Source: Gammaproteobacteria bacterium UBA5109
Lineage (GTDB): Bacteria; Pseudomonadota; Gammaproteobacteria; Pseudomonadales; Pseudohongiellaceae
Direction of reading: 5' to 3'
DNA: 64,000 nt
NCBI GenBank assembly: GCA_002414385.1
Contig: DHZH01000007.1
Span: 124,001-188,000, forward strand
Shown in pieces: positions 37,358 to 45,447 of the stretch; within the stretch, counting starts at the first letter, position 1; the number at the start of each line of letters is the position of its first letter. A program made the translations under genes and the position numbers. Under the pieces are notes generated by a model. It ran no database searches and was not told the origin of the DNA. It saw nothing but the letters and a program-made list of their open reading frames with translations.

Positions 37358-38817
37358 CTTTCCGGCACCAGCGCATAGCTCAGAATTTTTTTGTTGAAGC
37401 TGTCCTTGTCCATCCCCAGTCGGGCGGCAGCCAGTTTTTTAATATTGCCACTGTCCTGCATTGCCGTTTCCAGCATTTCCTTTTCAAAGTTCTTCAGATA
37501 CTGCCGCAGGTTTTCTGCAGTTACCGGCGCAATAATTTTCATGGCCTGTGGCACTTTTTCCTTTTCTTCCGTTGCTTCCGGCTCAGCAATCTTTTCTGTT
37601 TGCTGATTTTCTGAATCCTCTGCCATATTGCGGTATTCGGGAGGCAGGTCATTTATCCCGATAACCTTGCCTTCATGAATGATCGACAGGCGCTCAATCA
37701 GATTGGTCAGTTCCCTGACATTGCCGGACCACTGGCATAATTTCAGCGCCTCGACTGCCCTTGAATTGAGCCTGACAGCAGCCAGTCCTTCATGTTCCAA
37801 CCGGGTAATAAGTTCCTGCAGCAAAGTCGGAATATCTTCAGGGTGTTCGCGTAAGGGGGGCAAGTATATGGGGAAAACATTGAGCAGATAATACAGGTCT
37901 TCCCGAAAGTTGCCTTGTGCCACTTTTTCTTTCAGGTCTTCATTGGTTGCCACCACCAGTCTGACATCAACCTGCCGTATCTGATTTTCACCCAGACGGT
38001 GAAAATTTTTGTTTTCCAGAAAGCTCAGGAGACGAGCCTGAATTTCAGGTGAAATCTCAGTCACCCGGTCAAGAAACAAGGTCCCTCCGTCAGCCCGCTC
38101 CAGATACCCTTCAGCTTCTTTTCCGGCATCCTGGTAGGATGCGCTATGGCCAAAAAAGTGAGGCTCAAACTGCATCCCTTCTGCAGCACAGTTCACAGCA
38201 ATAAATTCTTTATCTCCTCGACCGGAATGGTAATGAATATTGCGGGCAACAATTTCCTTACCGGTTCCCGATTCACCAAGCAACAAAACATTGGCATTAC
38301 GTTTTGACACCTGCTGCATCAGCTCCCTGACCCGGCTGATTGATTTACTCTCACCCACCAGCGTCCGGAAAAGTGGCGTCCCCTGCTCGTTAATAATTCT
38401 GCTCGGGGTTTGCGAAACCTGCAGATCGATTAGTTGCCGGGCATATTCCAGCAGTCGAATGAGAGTCTGGTAGTCAGGATTTTTAGGCAACTGGATCGTC
38501 CAGGCCTGTGCTGATTCCGGCAATTTATCGTGGATAAATTCTGCCGGGCACTGCAGTAACAGTGGCAGTTTGTTTTTTACTGAATGAATGGCATTGATGT
38601 AGGATACAAGTGCCTGATCGTTGGCTTCATCGCTTTTAAATTTCCCCAGCATGATCGCCAGTACATGCTCGTTATGCAGCCGTCCGGTAATATATTTTTT
38701 GCCACTTTCAGAATCCAGTGCAACTACATCCTCGCCAATAAAGTTGAACAGGACTTTCCAGTTATGGGTAGCAAGTTTGTCATCATCGATAATGATAACT
38801 TTATGTCGGGTCGTCAT
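37354..38817 (-). CDS. FleQ-like enhancer-binding protein with degenerate receiver, Walker B and GAFTGA loop
   Basis: A 487-residue regulator resembling Pseudomonas FleQ along its whole length. Residues 5-130 are a receiver-like domain whose phospho-acceptor Asp position reads LAIMLGKF. The AAA+ domain keeps Walker A (GESGTGKE, 181-188), but Walker B is LFLDR (Asp250, Arg251), with Arg in place of the catalytic Glu. The sigma54-contacting GAFTGA loop is missing: after FFGH (221-224) the sequence is SASYQDAGKEAEG. Residues matching FleQ's cyclic-di-GMP contacts are kept (LFR at 149-151, RN at 192-193). A Fis-type helix-turn-helix closes the protein (about 440-480). It probably acts without sigma54, as VpsR does. 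No flagellar genes are nearby. Confidence 0.85.
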   Translation of the reverse strand: MTTRHKVIIIDDDKLATHNWKVLFNFIGEDVVALDSESGKKYITGRLHNEHVLAIMLGKFKSDEANDQALVSYINAIHSVKNKLPLLLQCPAEFIHDKLPESAQAWTIQLPKNPDYQTLIRLLEYARQLIDLQVSQTPSRIINEQGTPLFRTLVGESKSISRVRELMQQVSKRNANVLLLGESGTGKEIVARNIHYHSGRGDKEFIAVNCAAEGMQFEPHFFGHSASYQDAGKEAEGYLERADGGTLFLDRVTEISPEIQARLLSFLENKNFHRLGENQIRQVDVRLVVATNEDLKEKVAQGNFREDLYYLLNVFPIYLPPLREHPEDIPTLLQELITRLEHEGLAAVRLNSRAVEALKLCQWSGNVRELTNLIERLSIIHEGKVIGINDLPPEYRNMAEDSENQQTEKIAEPEATEEKEKVPQAMKIIAPVTAENLRQYLKNFEKEMLETAMQDSGNIKKLAAARLGMDKDSFNKKILSYALVPES

Positions 38818-38854
38818 AGACAGTTCGGTTTTTTGCGCTGATCAGGACCTGGAA

Positions 38855-39472
38855 TTATAACAAGCTGGCAAGGTCTTCCCTGGTATCTACATCACGTAAT
38901 GGCGATAAACATTGTTGAGCCAGTCCAGCGCCCTCAATCCGCGCAAGTGTTTGTTGCAACACGACTGCTGTGCCCCAGTCGATATCCTGAAAAACCTCCG
39001 GATGCGCCTGTTTCATGCCAATCAGTACATAACCGCCATCTTCGGCCGGCCCCAGCACCAGGTCTGTATGTTTATCCTGCAGGACCATCAGGGCTGCGTG
39101 CAGATATTCCTCATCCAGATCCGGGCAGTCACTACCGATAATGATGACTGTCCCGGCCTGCTTGAGAACAGTTCTCGCCGCATGCAGCATTTTGTCGCCA
39201 AGATTACCGCCGGACTGTAGTTTCACGTCACCGGAAAAACTGTCAAACAGAGGGTGCTCATGTTCCTGGTCCAGCCACAGTTGTACCGGACACAGCGGAC
39301 TTTTATGCAGGACTTTTAACTGCCGCTCCATTAACTGGAGATGCAGATTCAGCGCTCCCTGTTCACCCAGCACTGAGATCAGGCGGGTTTTGACTTTTCC
39401 GGCAAGCGGGGCTTTGGTGAACATAAGGATCCTGGCGTCGGGAAACTGATAGTCTGGGCTGGAATCTGGCAT
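38855..39472 (-). CDS. TIGR04282-type glycosyltransferase of arsenosugar biosynthesis
   Basis: A 205-residue DUF2064/TIGR04282 glycosyltransferase with nucleotide-binding start ARILMFTKAPLAGKVKTRL, GSDCPDL and EDGGYVLIG motifs. The family is found beside ArsS and is assigned to arsenosugar assembly. The ATG at 39472 is preferred: it stands 4 bases after the upstream stop and gives the normal N-terminus. The frame is open to 39535. It forms a three-gene operon with the next two genes. Confidence 0.88.
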   Translation of the reverse strand: MPDSSPDYQFPDARILMFTKAPLAGKVKTRLISVLGEQGALNLHLQLMERQLKVLHKSPLCPVQLWLDQEHEHPLFDSFSGDVKLQSGGNLGDKMLHAARTVLKQAGTVIIIGSDCPDLDEEYLHAALMVLQDKHTDLVLGPAEDGGYVLIGMKQAHPEVFQDIDWGTAVVLQQTLARIEGAGLAQQCLSPLRDVDTREDLASLL

Positions 39473-39476
39473 AGCT

Positions 39477-40178
39477 TTAACGTGAGTCAGGGTAGTATTT
39501 GTCCGCAAGTTTATGGGGTTTTGCTCCCAGGGCATATGCCAGACGAAGCTGCCACATCAGGAAAATCGTTCGCCAGATACCGTTTTTCTCCCAGCGCCTG
39601 CTGGAGGTCAGAACGCGCTGGGTCAGTCGCTGCGGCCTTGCCAGTTTTTTGAGCTTTTTGCTCAGGGCAACATCTTCCATCAGGGGAATCCGGTCATAAG
39701 CGCCGACATCCTCAAAACTGCTTTTACGGACAAATATAGCCTGGTCTCCGGTGGCAATACCGCTGAGAGCACTGCGCAGATTGACGCTGTTTTCAATCAT
39801 ACGGTATATGCCTTTGCTGTTATCAAGCTGAATATCAAAACGACCCCAGTGCGACTGGTCGGATGCCAATGCCTCAACAATCAAGCTGTCTGCTGCTTCC
39901 GGCAACAGGGAATCGGCATGCAAAAACAGTAAAATCTCATGCCGGGCTACTTCAGCCCCTTCATTCATCTGATGCGCGCGACTTTTGACAGTCTGCATTA
40001 AGCGATCCACTTTGGGTCTGGCAACAGCCAATGTCCGGTCGTGACTGCCTCCGTCAACCACTATGATTTCATGACCGCGTTCCCGGTACTGCTGCAGCAA
40101 AGGCAGACTGTTTTGCAGTGCAGCCTCTTCATTAAGAGTCGGAATGATGATACTTATTGAGGGCAAGCGGGGGGACAC
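39477..40178 (-). CDS. TIGR04283-type GT2 glycosyltransferase of arsenosugar biosynthesis
   Basis: A 233-residue family 2 glycosyltransferase: ISIIIPTLNEEAAL at the start, EIIVVDGGSHDRT, SRAHQMNEGA and FLHADSLLP motifs typical of TIGR04283. It sits 4 bases from both neighbours in the arsS operon. It is predicted to act on the arsenical-sugar intermediate made by ArsS. Confidence 0.88.
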   Translation of the reverse strand: MSPRLPSISIIIPTLNEEAALQNSLPLLQQYRERGHEIIVVDGGSHDRTLAVARPKVDRLMQTVKSRAHQMNEGAEVARHEILLFLHADSLLPEAADSLIVEALASDQSHWGRFDIQLDNSKGIYRMIENSVNLRSALSGIATGDQAIFVRKSSFEDVGAYDRIPLMEDVALSKKLKKLARPQRLTQRVLTSSRRWEKNGIWRTIFLMWQLRLAYALGAKPHKLADKYYPDSR

Positions 40179-40182
40179 AGAT

Positions 40183-41145
40183 TCAGTCGCTCAGGGCTCC
40201 GCCACAACTACTGCCCTGTCCGGCAGTACATCCGTAACAATGCTCACCGATGGCAATCGGCTTGTCCCTGAGATCCTGTTTAAGAATATCGCGTAAATGT
40301 GGTCTGGCCTTACTGGTTCCTATCAATGGCATTTCCAGCATCTGGTTAAAATCACAGTCATAGACATAACCCTGGTAATCCACGCTGACCAGGGTCCGGC
40401 ACATGACAGTTTCAAGATTATCGGGTGAATAGGCATCCTTGAGGATCTGCATGTACTCCTCATACAGCCCTTTGGCCAGTAACATGCCGCCGAAACGGCT
40501 GATCGGCATATTGGTTATGGTGAACAGCTCGTTGAATTCAATGGCAAAATTGTCTTTCAGAATACGCTTGTAGTCTGCTTCCAGTCCTGCCTGGGGTGGT
40601 GGCAGGTTAAGGTTTTGCGGGTTGTATACCAGGTTAAGTTGCAAATCTTCCTGTTTACCATAGCCCAGTGAATTAAGTTTTTGCAGCGCCCTGATGCTGC
40701 CGTCAAAAATCCCTTTACCACGTTGTTTTTCCACGTTTTCTTCTGAATAACAGGGCAAGGATGCGGTAATCGTTACTTTATTGTCGGCCAGGAAGTCAGC
40801 CATGTCTTCGTAACCCGGCTCCAGCAAGATCATGAGGTTGCAACGATCAATAACTTCAACACAACGTTTACGCGCGGCGCTGACCAGGTAACGAAAATGC
40901 GGGTTCATTTCCGGTGCCCCGCCGGTCACATCGAGGGTCCGGATCTTCAGTTTGTCGATTGCCTCCAGCAGCATATCCACCACTTCAAGGCTCATCAATT
41001 CCTTGCGAGTCGGTCCTGCATTTACGTGACAGTGAGTACAGCTCAGATTACACAGATAGCCAAGATTGACCTGCAAGGTCTGCAGTTCATCCCGGTAAAC
41101 GGGAGGGAAATCTGTCTCGAGCAATAAAGGTTTGGTATCCAGCAT
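40183..41145 (-). CDS. arsS: Arsenosugar biosynthesis radical SAM protein ArsS
   Basis: Radical-SAM enzyme that forms the arsenic-carbon bond between dimethylarsenite and a 5'-deoxyadenosyl group. The CxxxCxxC motif is Cys32, Cys36, Cys39 (LCNLSCTHC), followed by HVNAGPTRKE and TGGAPEMNPHF. A C-terminal cysteine-rich segment (CYGCTAGQGSSCGG) fits the family. The ATG at 41145 is chosen for its AGGAT site and standard N-terminus. The arsM methyltransferase that normally supplies its substrate is not in the window. Confidence 0.92.
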   Translation of the reverse strand: MLDTKPLLLETDFPPVYRDELQTLQVNLGYLCNLSCTHCHVNAGPTRKELMSLEVVDMLLEAIDKLKIRTLDVTGGAPEMNPHFRYLVSAARKRCVEVIDRCNLMILLEPGYEDMADFLADNKVTITASLPCYSEENVEKQRGKGIFDGSIRALQKLNSLGYGKQEDLQLNLVYNPQNLNLPPPQAGLEADYKRILKDNFAIEFNELFTITNMPISRFGGMLLAKGLYEEYMQILKDAYSPDNLETVMCRTLVSVDYQGYVYDCDFNQMLEMPLIGTSKARPHLRDILKQDLRDKPIAIGEHCYGCTAGQGSSCGGALSD

Positions 41146-41266
41146 TATGATTTGTATCCTGTTTCGTAAGATTCTAAGCCTTGCGCTATACATAAGCAAA
41201 ACTGTCGCTTAGCTTTCCTGCACACAGCACGTTAAAATAGAGCCTCACACAGACGAATTGTTACAC

Positions 41267-42880
41267 ATGTCAGCAGTACATCCCCTGGGCACACTGGACG
41301 CTTTGCAGTTTGACAACAGTTTTGTCAATACTTTGCCGGCAGACCAGATTATAGATACCAACAGCAGGCCGGTGGATAAAGCCTGCTTTTCACCCGTTGA
41401 ACCCCTGCCCTTTCCCGGCGCAAAACTTGTTGCCTATTCCCGGGAAATGGCACAGGAGCTTGGGCTCAGTCCTCTGGAATGTGAATCCGAACGCTTTGTG
41501 AAAATCTTCAGCGGCACAGAATTGCTGCCTGGCATGCAATCCTATGCCTCCTGTTATGGTGGTCACCAGTTTGGCAACTGGGCTGGCCAGCTGGGCGATG
41601 GCCGTGCCATCAACCTGGGTGAAGTTGTCAGCAAAAAAGGTCAACGCTGGGCATTACAACTGAAAGGCTCCGGCCCGACTCCCTACTCCAGAAATGCTGA
41701 TGGCTTTGCCGTTTTGCGTTCATCCGTACGTGAGTTTCTTTGTAGCGAAGCCATGTATCACCTTCGTGTTCCCACTACCCGGGCTTTGTCCTTGCTGACT
41801 ACTGGTGCCGAAGTTGAACGCGATATGTTTTATAATGGCAACCCGCAGATGGAGCCAGGTGCAATTGTTTGCAGGGTGGCTCCAACCTTTATTCGTTTTG
41901 GAAATTTCGAACTATTCACCTCGCGCAATCAGACAGATATTCTACGCCAACTGGCTGACTACACGATTCGTTATTTTTTTCCGCACCTGGGCAAACCTGA
42001 CAAGGAAGTATATCTGCAGTGGTTTAATGAAGTCTGTCGCCTTACCGCACGTCTGATTACTGAATGGATGCGCGTCGGCTTTGTGCATGGCGTGATGAAT
42101 ACCGACAACATGTCGATTATCGGTCAGACCATTGATTACGGCCCCTATGGTTGGCTGGAGGATTATGATCCCTACTGGACACCAAATACTACTGATGCCC
42201 AGGGCAGACGTTATGCATTTGGCAAGCAGCCTGAAATTGCGCACTGGAACCTGTCACGTCTGGCCAACGCCATTTACCCCTTGATTGAAGACGTCCCGGC
42301 GCTGGAACAGGCACTGGCCCTGTATGAAGAAAGCTACCAGATCGCCTGGCGCGATATGATGACCAGTAAACTGGGCCTGCTGGCTTTTGACCATGATATT
42401 GATGAATTGCTGTTTCAGGATCTAATGCGGAACCTGAAAAATGGCAGTATCGACATGACCTTATTCTTCAGAAATCTGGGCAACCTGGATATCAGTACCA
42501 GCAACAATCATCAGTCGCTTGATCAGTTTATGCACATGCTCAGTGATGTTTCATATCTGGAGAAAATGGACAGCCAGCTGGAACAAAGTTTCAGAGACTG
42601 GTTCCTGAGATATTGCGAACGCAGCAAACAGGACCCCCGTCCGGCTGATGGCCGACGCAAGCAAATGCATGCCGTTAACCCGCTTTATGTACTGAGAAAT
42701 TATCTGGCGCAGGAAGCCATAGAAGCGGCTGAACAGGGTGACAACAAACTACTGCATGAATTGCACGAAGTCCTCAAGGACCCCTATACCGAACAGCAAG
42801 GTAAAGAACGATTTACGCGGAAACGACCGGACTGGGCATTAAACAAAGCCGGTTGTTCCATGCTTTCCTGCAGTTCTTAA
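41267..42880 (+). CDS. selO: Protein adenylyltransferase SelO (YdiU family)
   Basis: Pseudokinase that transfers AMP to protein hydroxyls. The flipped ATP site is seen in AYCG-like SCYGGHQFGNWAGQLGDGRA (split here), the LKGSGPTPYSRNADG loop and the HGVMNTDNMSI catalytic region. The C-terminus ends in SCSS, the cysteine form of the eukaryotic Sec-containing end. At 537 residues it is slightly longer than most bacterial SelO. A terminator follows directly. Confidence 0.94.
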   Translation: MSAVHPLGTLDALQFDNSFVNTLPADQIIDTNSRPVDKACFSPVEPLPFPGAKLVAYSREMAQELGLSPLECESERFVKIFSGTELLPGMQSYASCYGGHQFGNWAGQLGDGRAINLGEVVSKKGQRWALQLKGSGPTPYSRNADGFAVLRSSVREFLCSEAMYHLRVPTTRALSLLTTGAEVERDMFYNGNPQMEPGAIVCRVAPTFIRFGNFELFTSRNQTDILRQLADYTIRYFFPHLGKPDKEVYLQWFNEVCRLTARLITEWMRVGFVHGVMNTDNMSIIGQTIDYGPYGWLEDYDPYWTPNTTDAQGRRYAFGKQPEIAHWNLSRLANAIYPLIEDVPALEQALALYEESYQIAWRDMMTSKLGLLAFDHDIDELLFQDLMRNLKNGSIDMTLFFRNLGNLDISTSNNHQSLDQFMHMLSDVSYLEKMDSQLEQSFRDWFLRYCERSKQDPRPADGRRKQMHAVNPLYVLRNYLAQEAIEAAEQGDNKLLHELHEVLKDPYTEQQGKERFTRKRPDWALNKAGCSMLSCSS

Positions 42881-42901
42881 GCTTTATATTTCAAACTGCA
42901 T

Positions 42902-42931
42902 AAAAAAAGGGTGCACATGGCACCCTTTTTT
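42902..42931. terminator. Bidirectional terminator between selO and the lectin-like gene
   Basis: AAAAAGGGTGC and GCACCCTTTTT form a perfect inverted repeat around ACATG, with A-run before and T-run after. It can end both selO (rightward) and the convergent exported-protein gene. Confidence 0.85.
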
Positions 42932-42944
42932 ACATCAGGCCATA

Positions 42945-43595
42945 TTAGTCAGCTGCGAAACAGTAAAACAGGCCATCTCCGCCTGTCTGAATCAAAGCCT
43001 GTTGACTGCAACCGGCGCTCGGGTGAGCAGCATTCCAGCTCAGGTTGCCGCCACCGTGGCGATCACTGTGCCCGACACTGGCACTTCCTTCTCCACTGCT
43101 GGTCCAGTTGTTACAGGTATGATCAGCTTCATCAGGAAAAAAGGCTGTACCGTCTGCCTGCGTACCAGTCAGAATATCGTGACGGTTTGGACTGTCACCA
43201 ACACCATTAATCTGATTGCCGTTCTCATCCAGCGCAGTATTTTTATCAATAGTGCGATTGTATAAGTGCAGATCAGAAACATTGCTCGCAATCAGTGTGC
43301 CATTGGCGTTATACCAGGGACCGCTGCCAATTCGGTCACGGGCATTAAGGCGAGGCTGCCCAGCTACTGTTTCCGCGCTCAGATAAGCACGCCAGGTTCG
43401 ATTGCCTGCGCCTGCTGCTGTCGCCAGCGCCTGGCAATGGGCGTCAGCTCCGGCGAGTCCACCCAGATTGCCGCCATTACCTGGCCCTTCACTGGTGACA
43501 AAAAAGCTCATGCCGGTAAATTCGGCGTCCTGTGCAAAGACACTGCCGGATAAAGTCAGCAGGCTTGCAGTAATTACTGCGGGCATATATTTCAT
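42945..43595 (-). CDS. Exported lectin/endostatin-like protein
   Basis: A 216-residue secreted protein with a signal peptide ending SVFAQ (about residue 22). The body looks like the bacterial collagenase NC10/endostatin or DUF1554 lectin-like fold: FFVTSEGPGNGG, GGLAGADAHCQALA, WRAYLSAE, then DHTCNNWTS and a final GGDGLFYCFA with paired cysteines. Binding partner unknown. It may be a stand-alone gene between a terminator and the EDW-family cluster, on the same strand as the latter. Confidence 0.7.
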   Translation of the reverse strand: MKYMPAVITASLLTLSGSVFAQDAEFTGMSFFVTSEGPGNGGNLGGLAGADAHCQALATAAGAGNRTWRAYLSAETVAGQPRLNARDRIGSGPWYNANGTLIASNVSDLHLYNRTIDKNTALDENGNQINGVGDSPNRHDILTGTQADGTAFFPDEADHTCNNWTSSGEGSASVGHSDRHGGGNLSWNAAHPSAGCSQQALIQTGGDGLFYCFAAD

Positions 43596-43634
43596 AACAT
43601 CACTCCTTACTTGGTTTAGTTGAAATTATTGTGT

Positions 43635-44516
43635 TTACCAACGAGGTGGCACAGCTCCCGGCTTGGGTGGCCAGGTCTCGCAGGGACTTGGATTCCATTT
43701 TGAATTATCCGCCTCACGCCGAAAATGTGAGGTCGTGACATAGGGCTGCATCAGATACAGGGGATCATCAACAATAGTCGTAACCACAAACCAGTCATCG
43801 CCGGTTGGCGCAGTAAAGGTGTCATAGTATTCGGTCAGAATGGCATCTTCACTGTAGGGAGCCCCGTTCGGACGTAAATAACCCGGTGTCATGCGCGTTG
43901 TAATCACCTTAAGATTTCCACCGGGAGGCCCTTCTTCCCCTGGGGCGTAGAACATACGACTCCTGTGGATCATGATATTTTCCCAGGCTGCGACACTGTA
44001 CCCCTGCCAGCTTCTCTCCCGGGTCGCGCCGTCCAGCATCATGCTCATCATGGAGCGATGCCCTTCACGTGAGAAATTCAGCAGGCGAGTCTGCATGCCG
44101 GCATCGGTATCGATACGCAGGGTGTAATCATCTTCCCAGCTGATCTGCAGGCGGGTCGGAACCCTCATGACACGGGCTGCTCCGAAAGCCTTGCACTGCA
44201 GACCGGCAGCATTGTCTGTTTCAAGGTCCCAGGTATTGGCAACTTCTATACCCAGTTCATTCAGGGGAACACTCATGTAATCACCTGGGGCCGGCGTCAG
44301 CATGCGATAGGCCCAGTCTTCTGTGACCACCGCGACCCAGTTACCGGTCAGATCAATCGGTGCTTCCAGCCTGCCCGGGTCTGCCGGAGGTGGCGGACCA
44401 TCCAGAAACAATCTTTGGGCAAAACCGGCAGTACTCAACAAGACACTTGAAGCCAGAAGCACCACGCATGTTGATTTCAGTAGAGACACACCTGTGGTCC
44501 TAACGTAATTCGTCAT
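43635..44516 (-). CDS. Exported protein of the W-x5-EDW family, copy A
   Basis: A 293-residue protein with a signal peptide (cleavage near GFAQ, residue 34). It shares an unnamed domain with two other proteins of this window: W60-x5-E66-D67-W68, a GDYMSVPLN segment, AARVMRVPTRLQISWE, QGYSVAAWE, and NGAPYSEDAILTEYYD followed by a VDDPLYL segment. I cannot assign a function. The ATG at 44516 overlaps the end of the MBL-like gene by 17 bases; the frame is open to 44624 but the added residues would precede the signal peptide. It is the third gene of a compact operon. Confidence 0.75.
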   Translation of the reverse strand: MTNYVRTTGVSLLKSTCVVLLASSVLLSTAGFAQRLFLDGPPPPADPGRLEAPIDLTGNWVAVVTEDWAYRMLTPAPGDYMSVPLNELGIEVANTWDLETDNAAGLQCKAFGAARVMRVPTRLQISWEDDYTLRIDTDAGMQTRLLNFSREGHRSMMSMMLDGATRERSWQGYSVAAWENIMIHRSRMFYAPGEEGPPGGNLKVITTRMTPGYLRPNGAPYSEDAILTEYYDTFTAPTGDDWFVVTTIVDDPLYLMQPYVTTSHFRREADNSKWNPSPCETWPPKPGAVPPRW

Positions 44517-45447
44517 AAACAGCCTCCAGAAACATTTCTGTCGTCCATGACTCACCGCTGTACAGACCGTCATATTCCAGCGCGGGTCTGGCCGCGATAA
44601 CATCGTCCAGGGACTTGCCTTCATCTAGCATGTACTGCACTCTGTCGCGGATAATGGTCACCATATCGCGGTATTCCACCACATCGGATTCACTGGCAAT
44701 TCGGCCGTGCCCGGGAATGACCAGGGTGCCCCCCTGCTGGTTGAATTCCGGGATAGTGATATTAATGATGCGATTCAGGCCGTCAATCACGCCCTGCAGG
44801 CTGCCGCCCAGTTCAGGCCGAAACTTCGGGTAGCCAGTAATATCAAACATCGGCCCGGTCACCAGGACATCGGAATCCCTGAAATAGACCATGATGTCGC
44901 CACCAGTGATGGCTGCCGGTACGTGCATCATATCGATGCCTTCGCTATTAAAGTTAAGCGTGCGGTCTTCGCCAAAAAAGGTACTGTTGGGCCAGAATTC
45001 ATAAGGCAACAGCGAGCCCAGATCACTGCTTGCCAGAATCGTCAGGCCGTTGGTATGGCCGAAAATCGGCATACCCACTATCGGCGGCCCTATCCCTGCA
45101 GGATGAAGAATCTGGTTACCGGCAATGTGGCCGGGCAGGATCGTGGTATTAATTAACTGGCTGAGTGGCCTGTTGCTGAGTCCGCGAATTGCTGACAACA
45201 CGTTCTCACTTGCTTCTAAATTTCCGGCATCAACAATCAAAACCCCCATTTCCCCGGTTTGAACAGCAATATTGCTGCCGCCGGTGGCGATCATATGAAT
45301 GCTACCCTGAACCGGCAGCACTTCAATTTCATCCGTATCGGGCGCCAGCGGTTCCGGTCGTTGTGCCTGCGTTGTCTGTATCAGTGAACCTATCAACACT
45401 AAGCTGGCAAGCAGAAAAGAAGTAATTTTCTTTGTTGAATAAATCAT
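44500..45447 (-). CDS. Exported MBL-fold protein with lost metal site
   Basis: A 315-residue protein with a signal peptide (ending TTQAQ, residue 29) and a metallo-beta-lactamase fold. Compared with the intact paralogue at 58.8-59.8 kb, the metal motif HGHGDH has become T102-I-L-P-G-H107, and the later ligand region RAHTNGD has become PAAITGGD. Only the last motif (PGHGR, near 246) survives. The strong match of the C-terminal third (VVEYRDMVTIIRDRVQ) shows common descent. It is probably catalytically dead in the usual sense. It starts at the last base of copy B's stop and overlaps copy A, implying coupled translation. Confidence 0.82.
   Translation of the reverse strand: MIYSTKKITSFLLASLVLIGSLIQTTQAQRPEPLAPDTDEIEVLPVQGSIHMIATGGSNIAVQTGEMGVLIVDAGNLEASENVLSAIRGLSNRPLSQLINTTILPGHIAGNQILHPAGIGPPIVGMPIFGHTNGLTILASSDLGSLLPYEFWPNSTFFGEDRTLNFNSEGIDMMHVPAAITGGDIMVYFRDSDVLVTGPMFDITGYPKFRPELGGSLQGVIDGLNRIINITIPEFNQQGGTLVIPGHGRIASESDVVEYRDMVTIIRDRVQYMLDEGKSLDDVIAARPALEYDGLYSGESWTTEMFLEAVYDELR

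Noticed and set aside
42861..42880. Possible selenocysteine in SelO
   Set aside because: The C-terminal codons read as ordinary Cys (SCSS) and the stop is TAA; no in-frame TGA is recoded.
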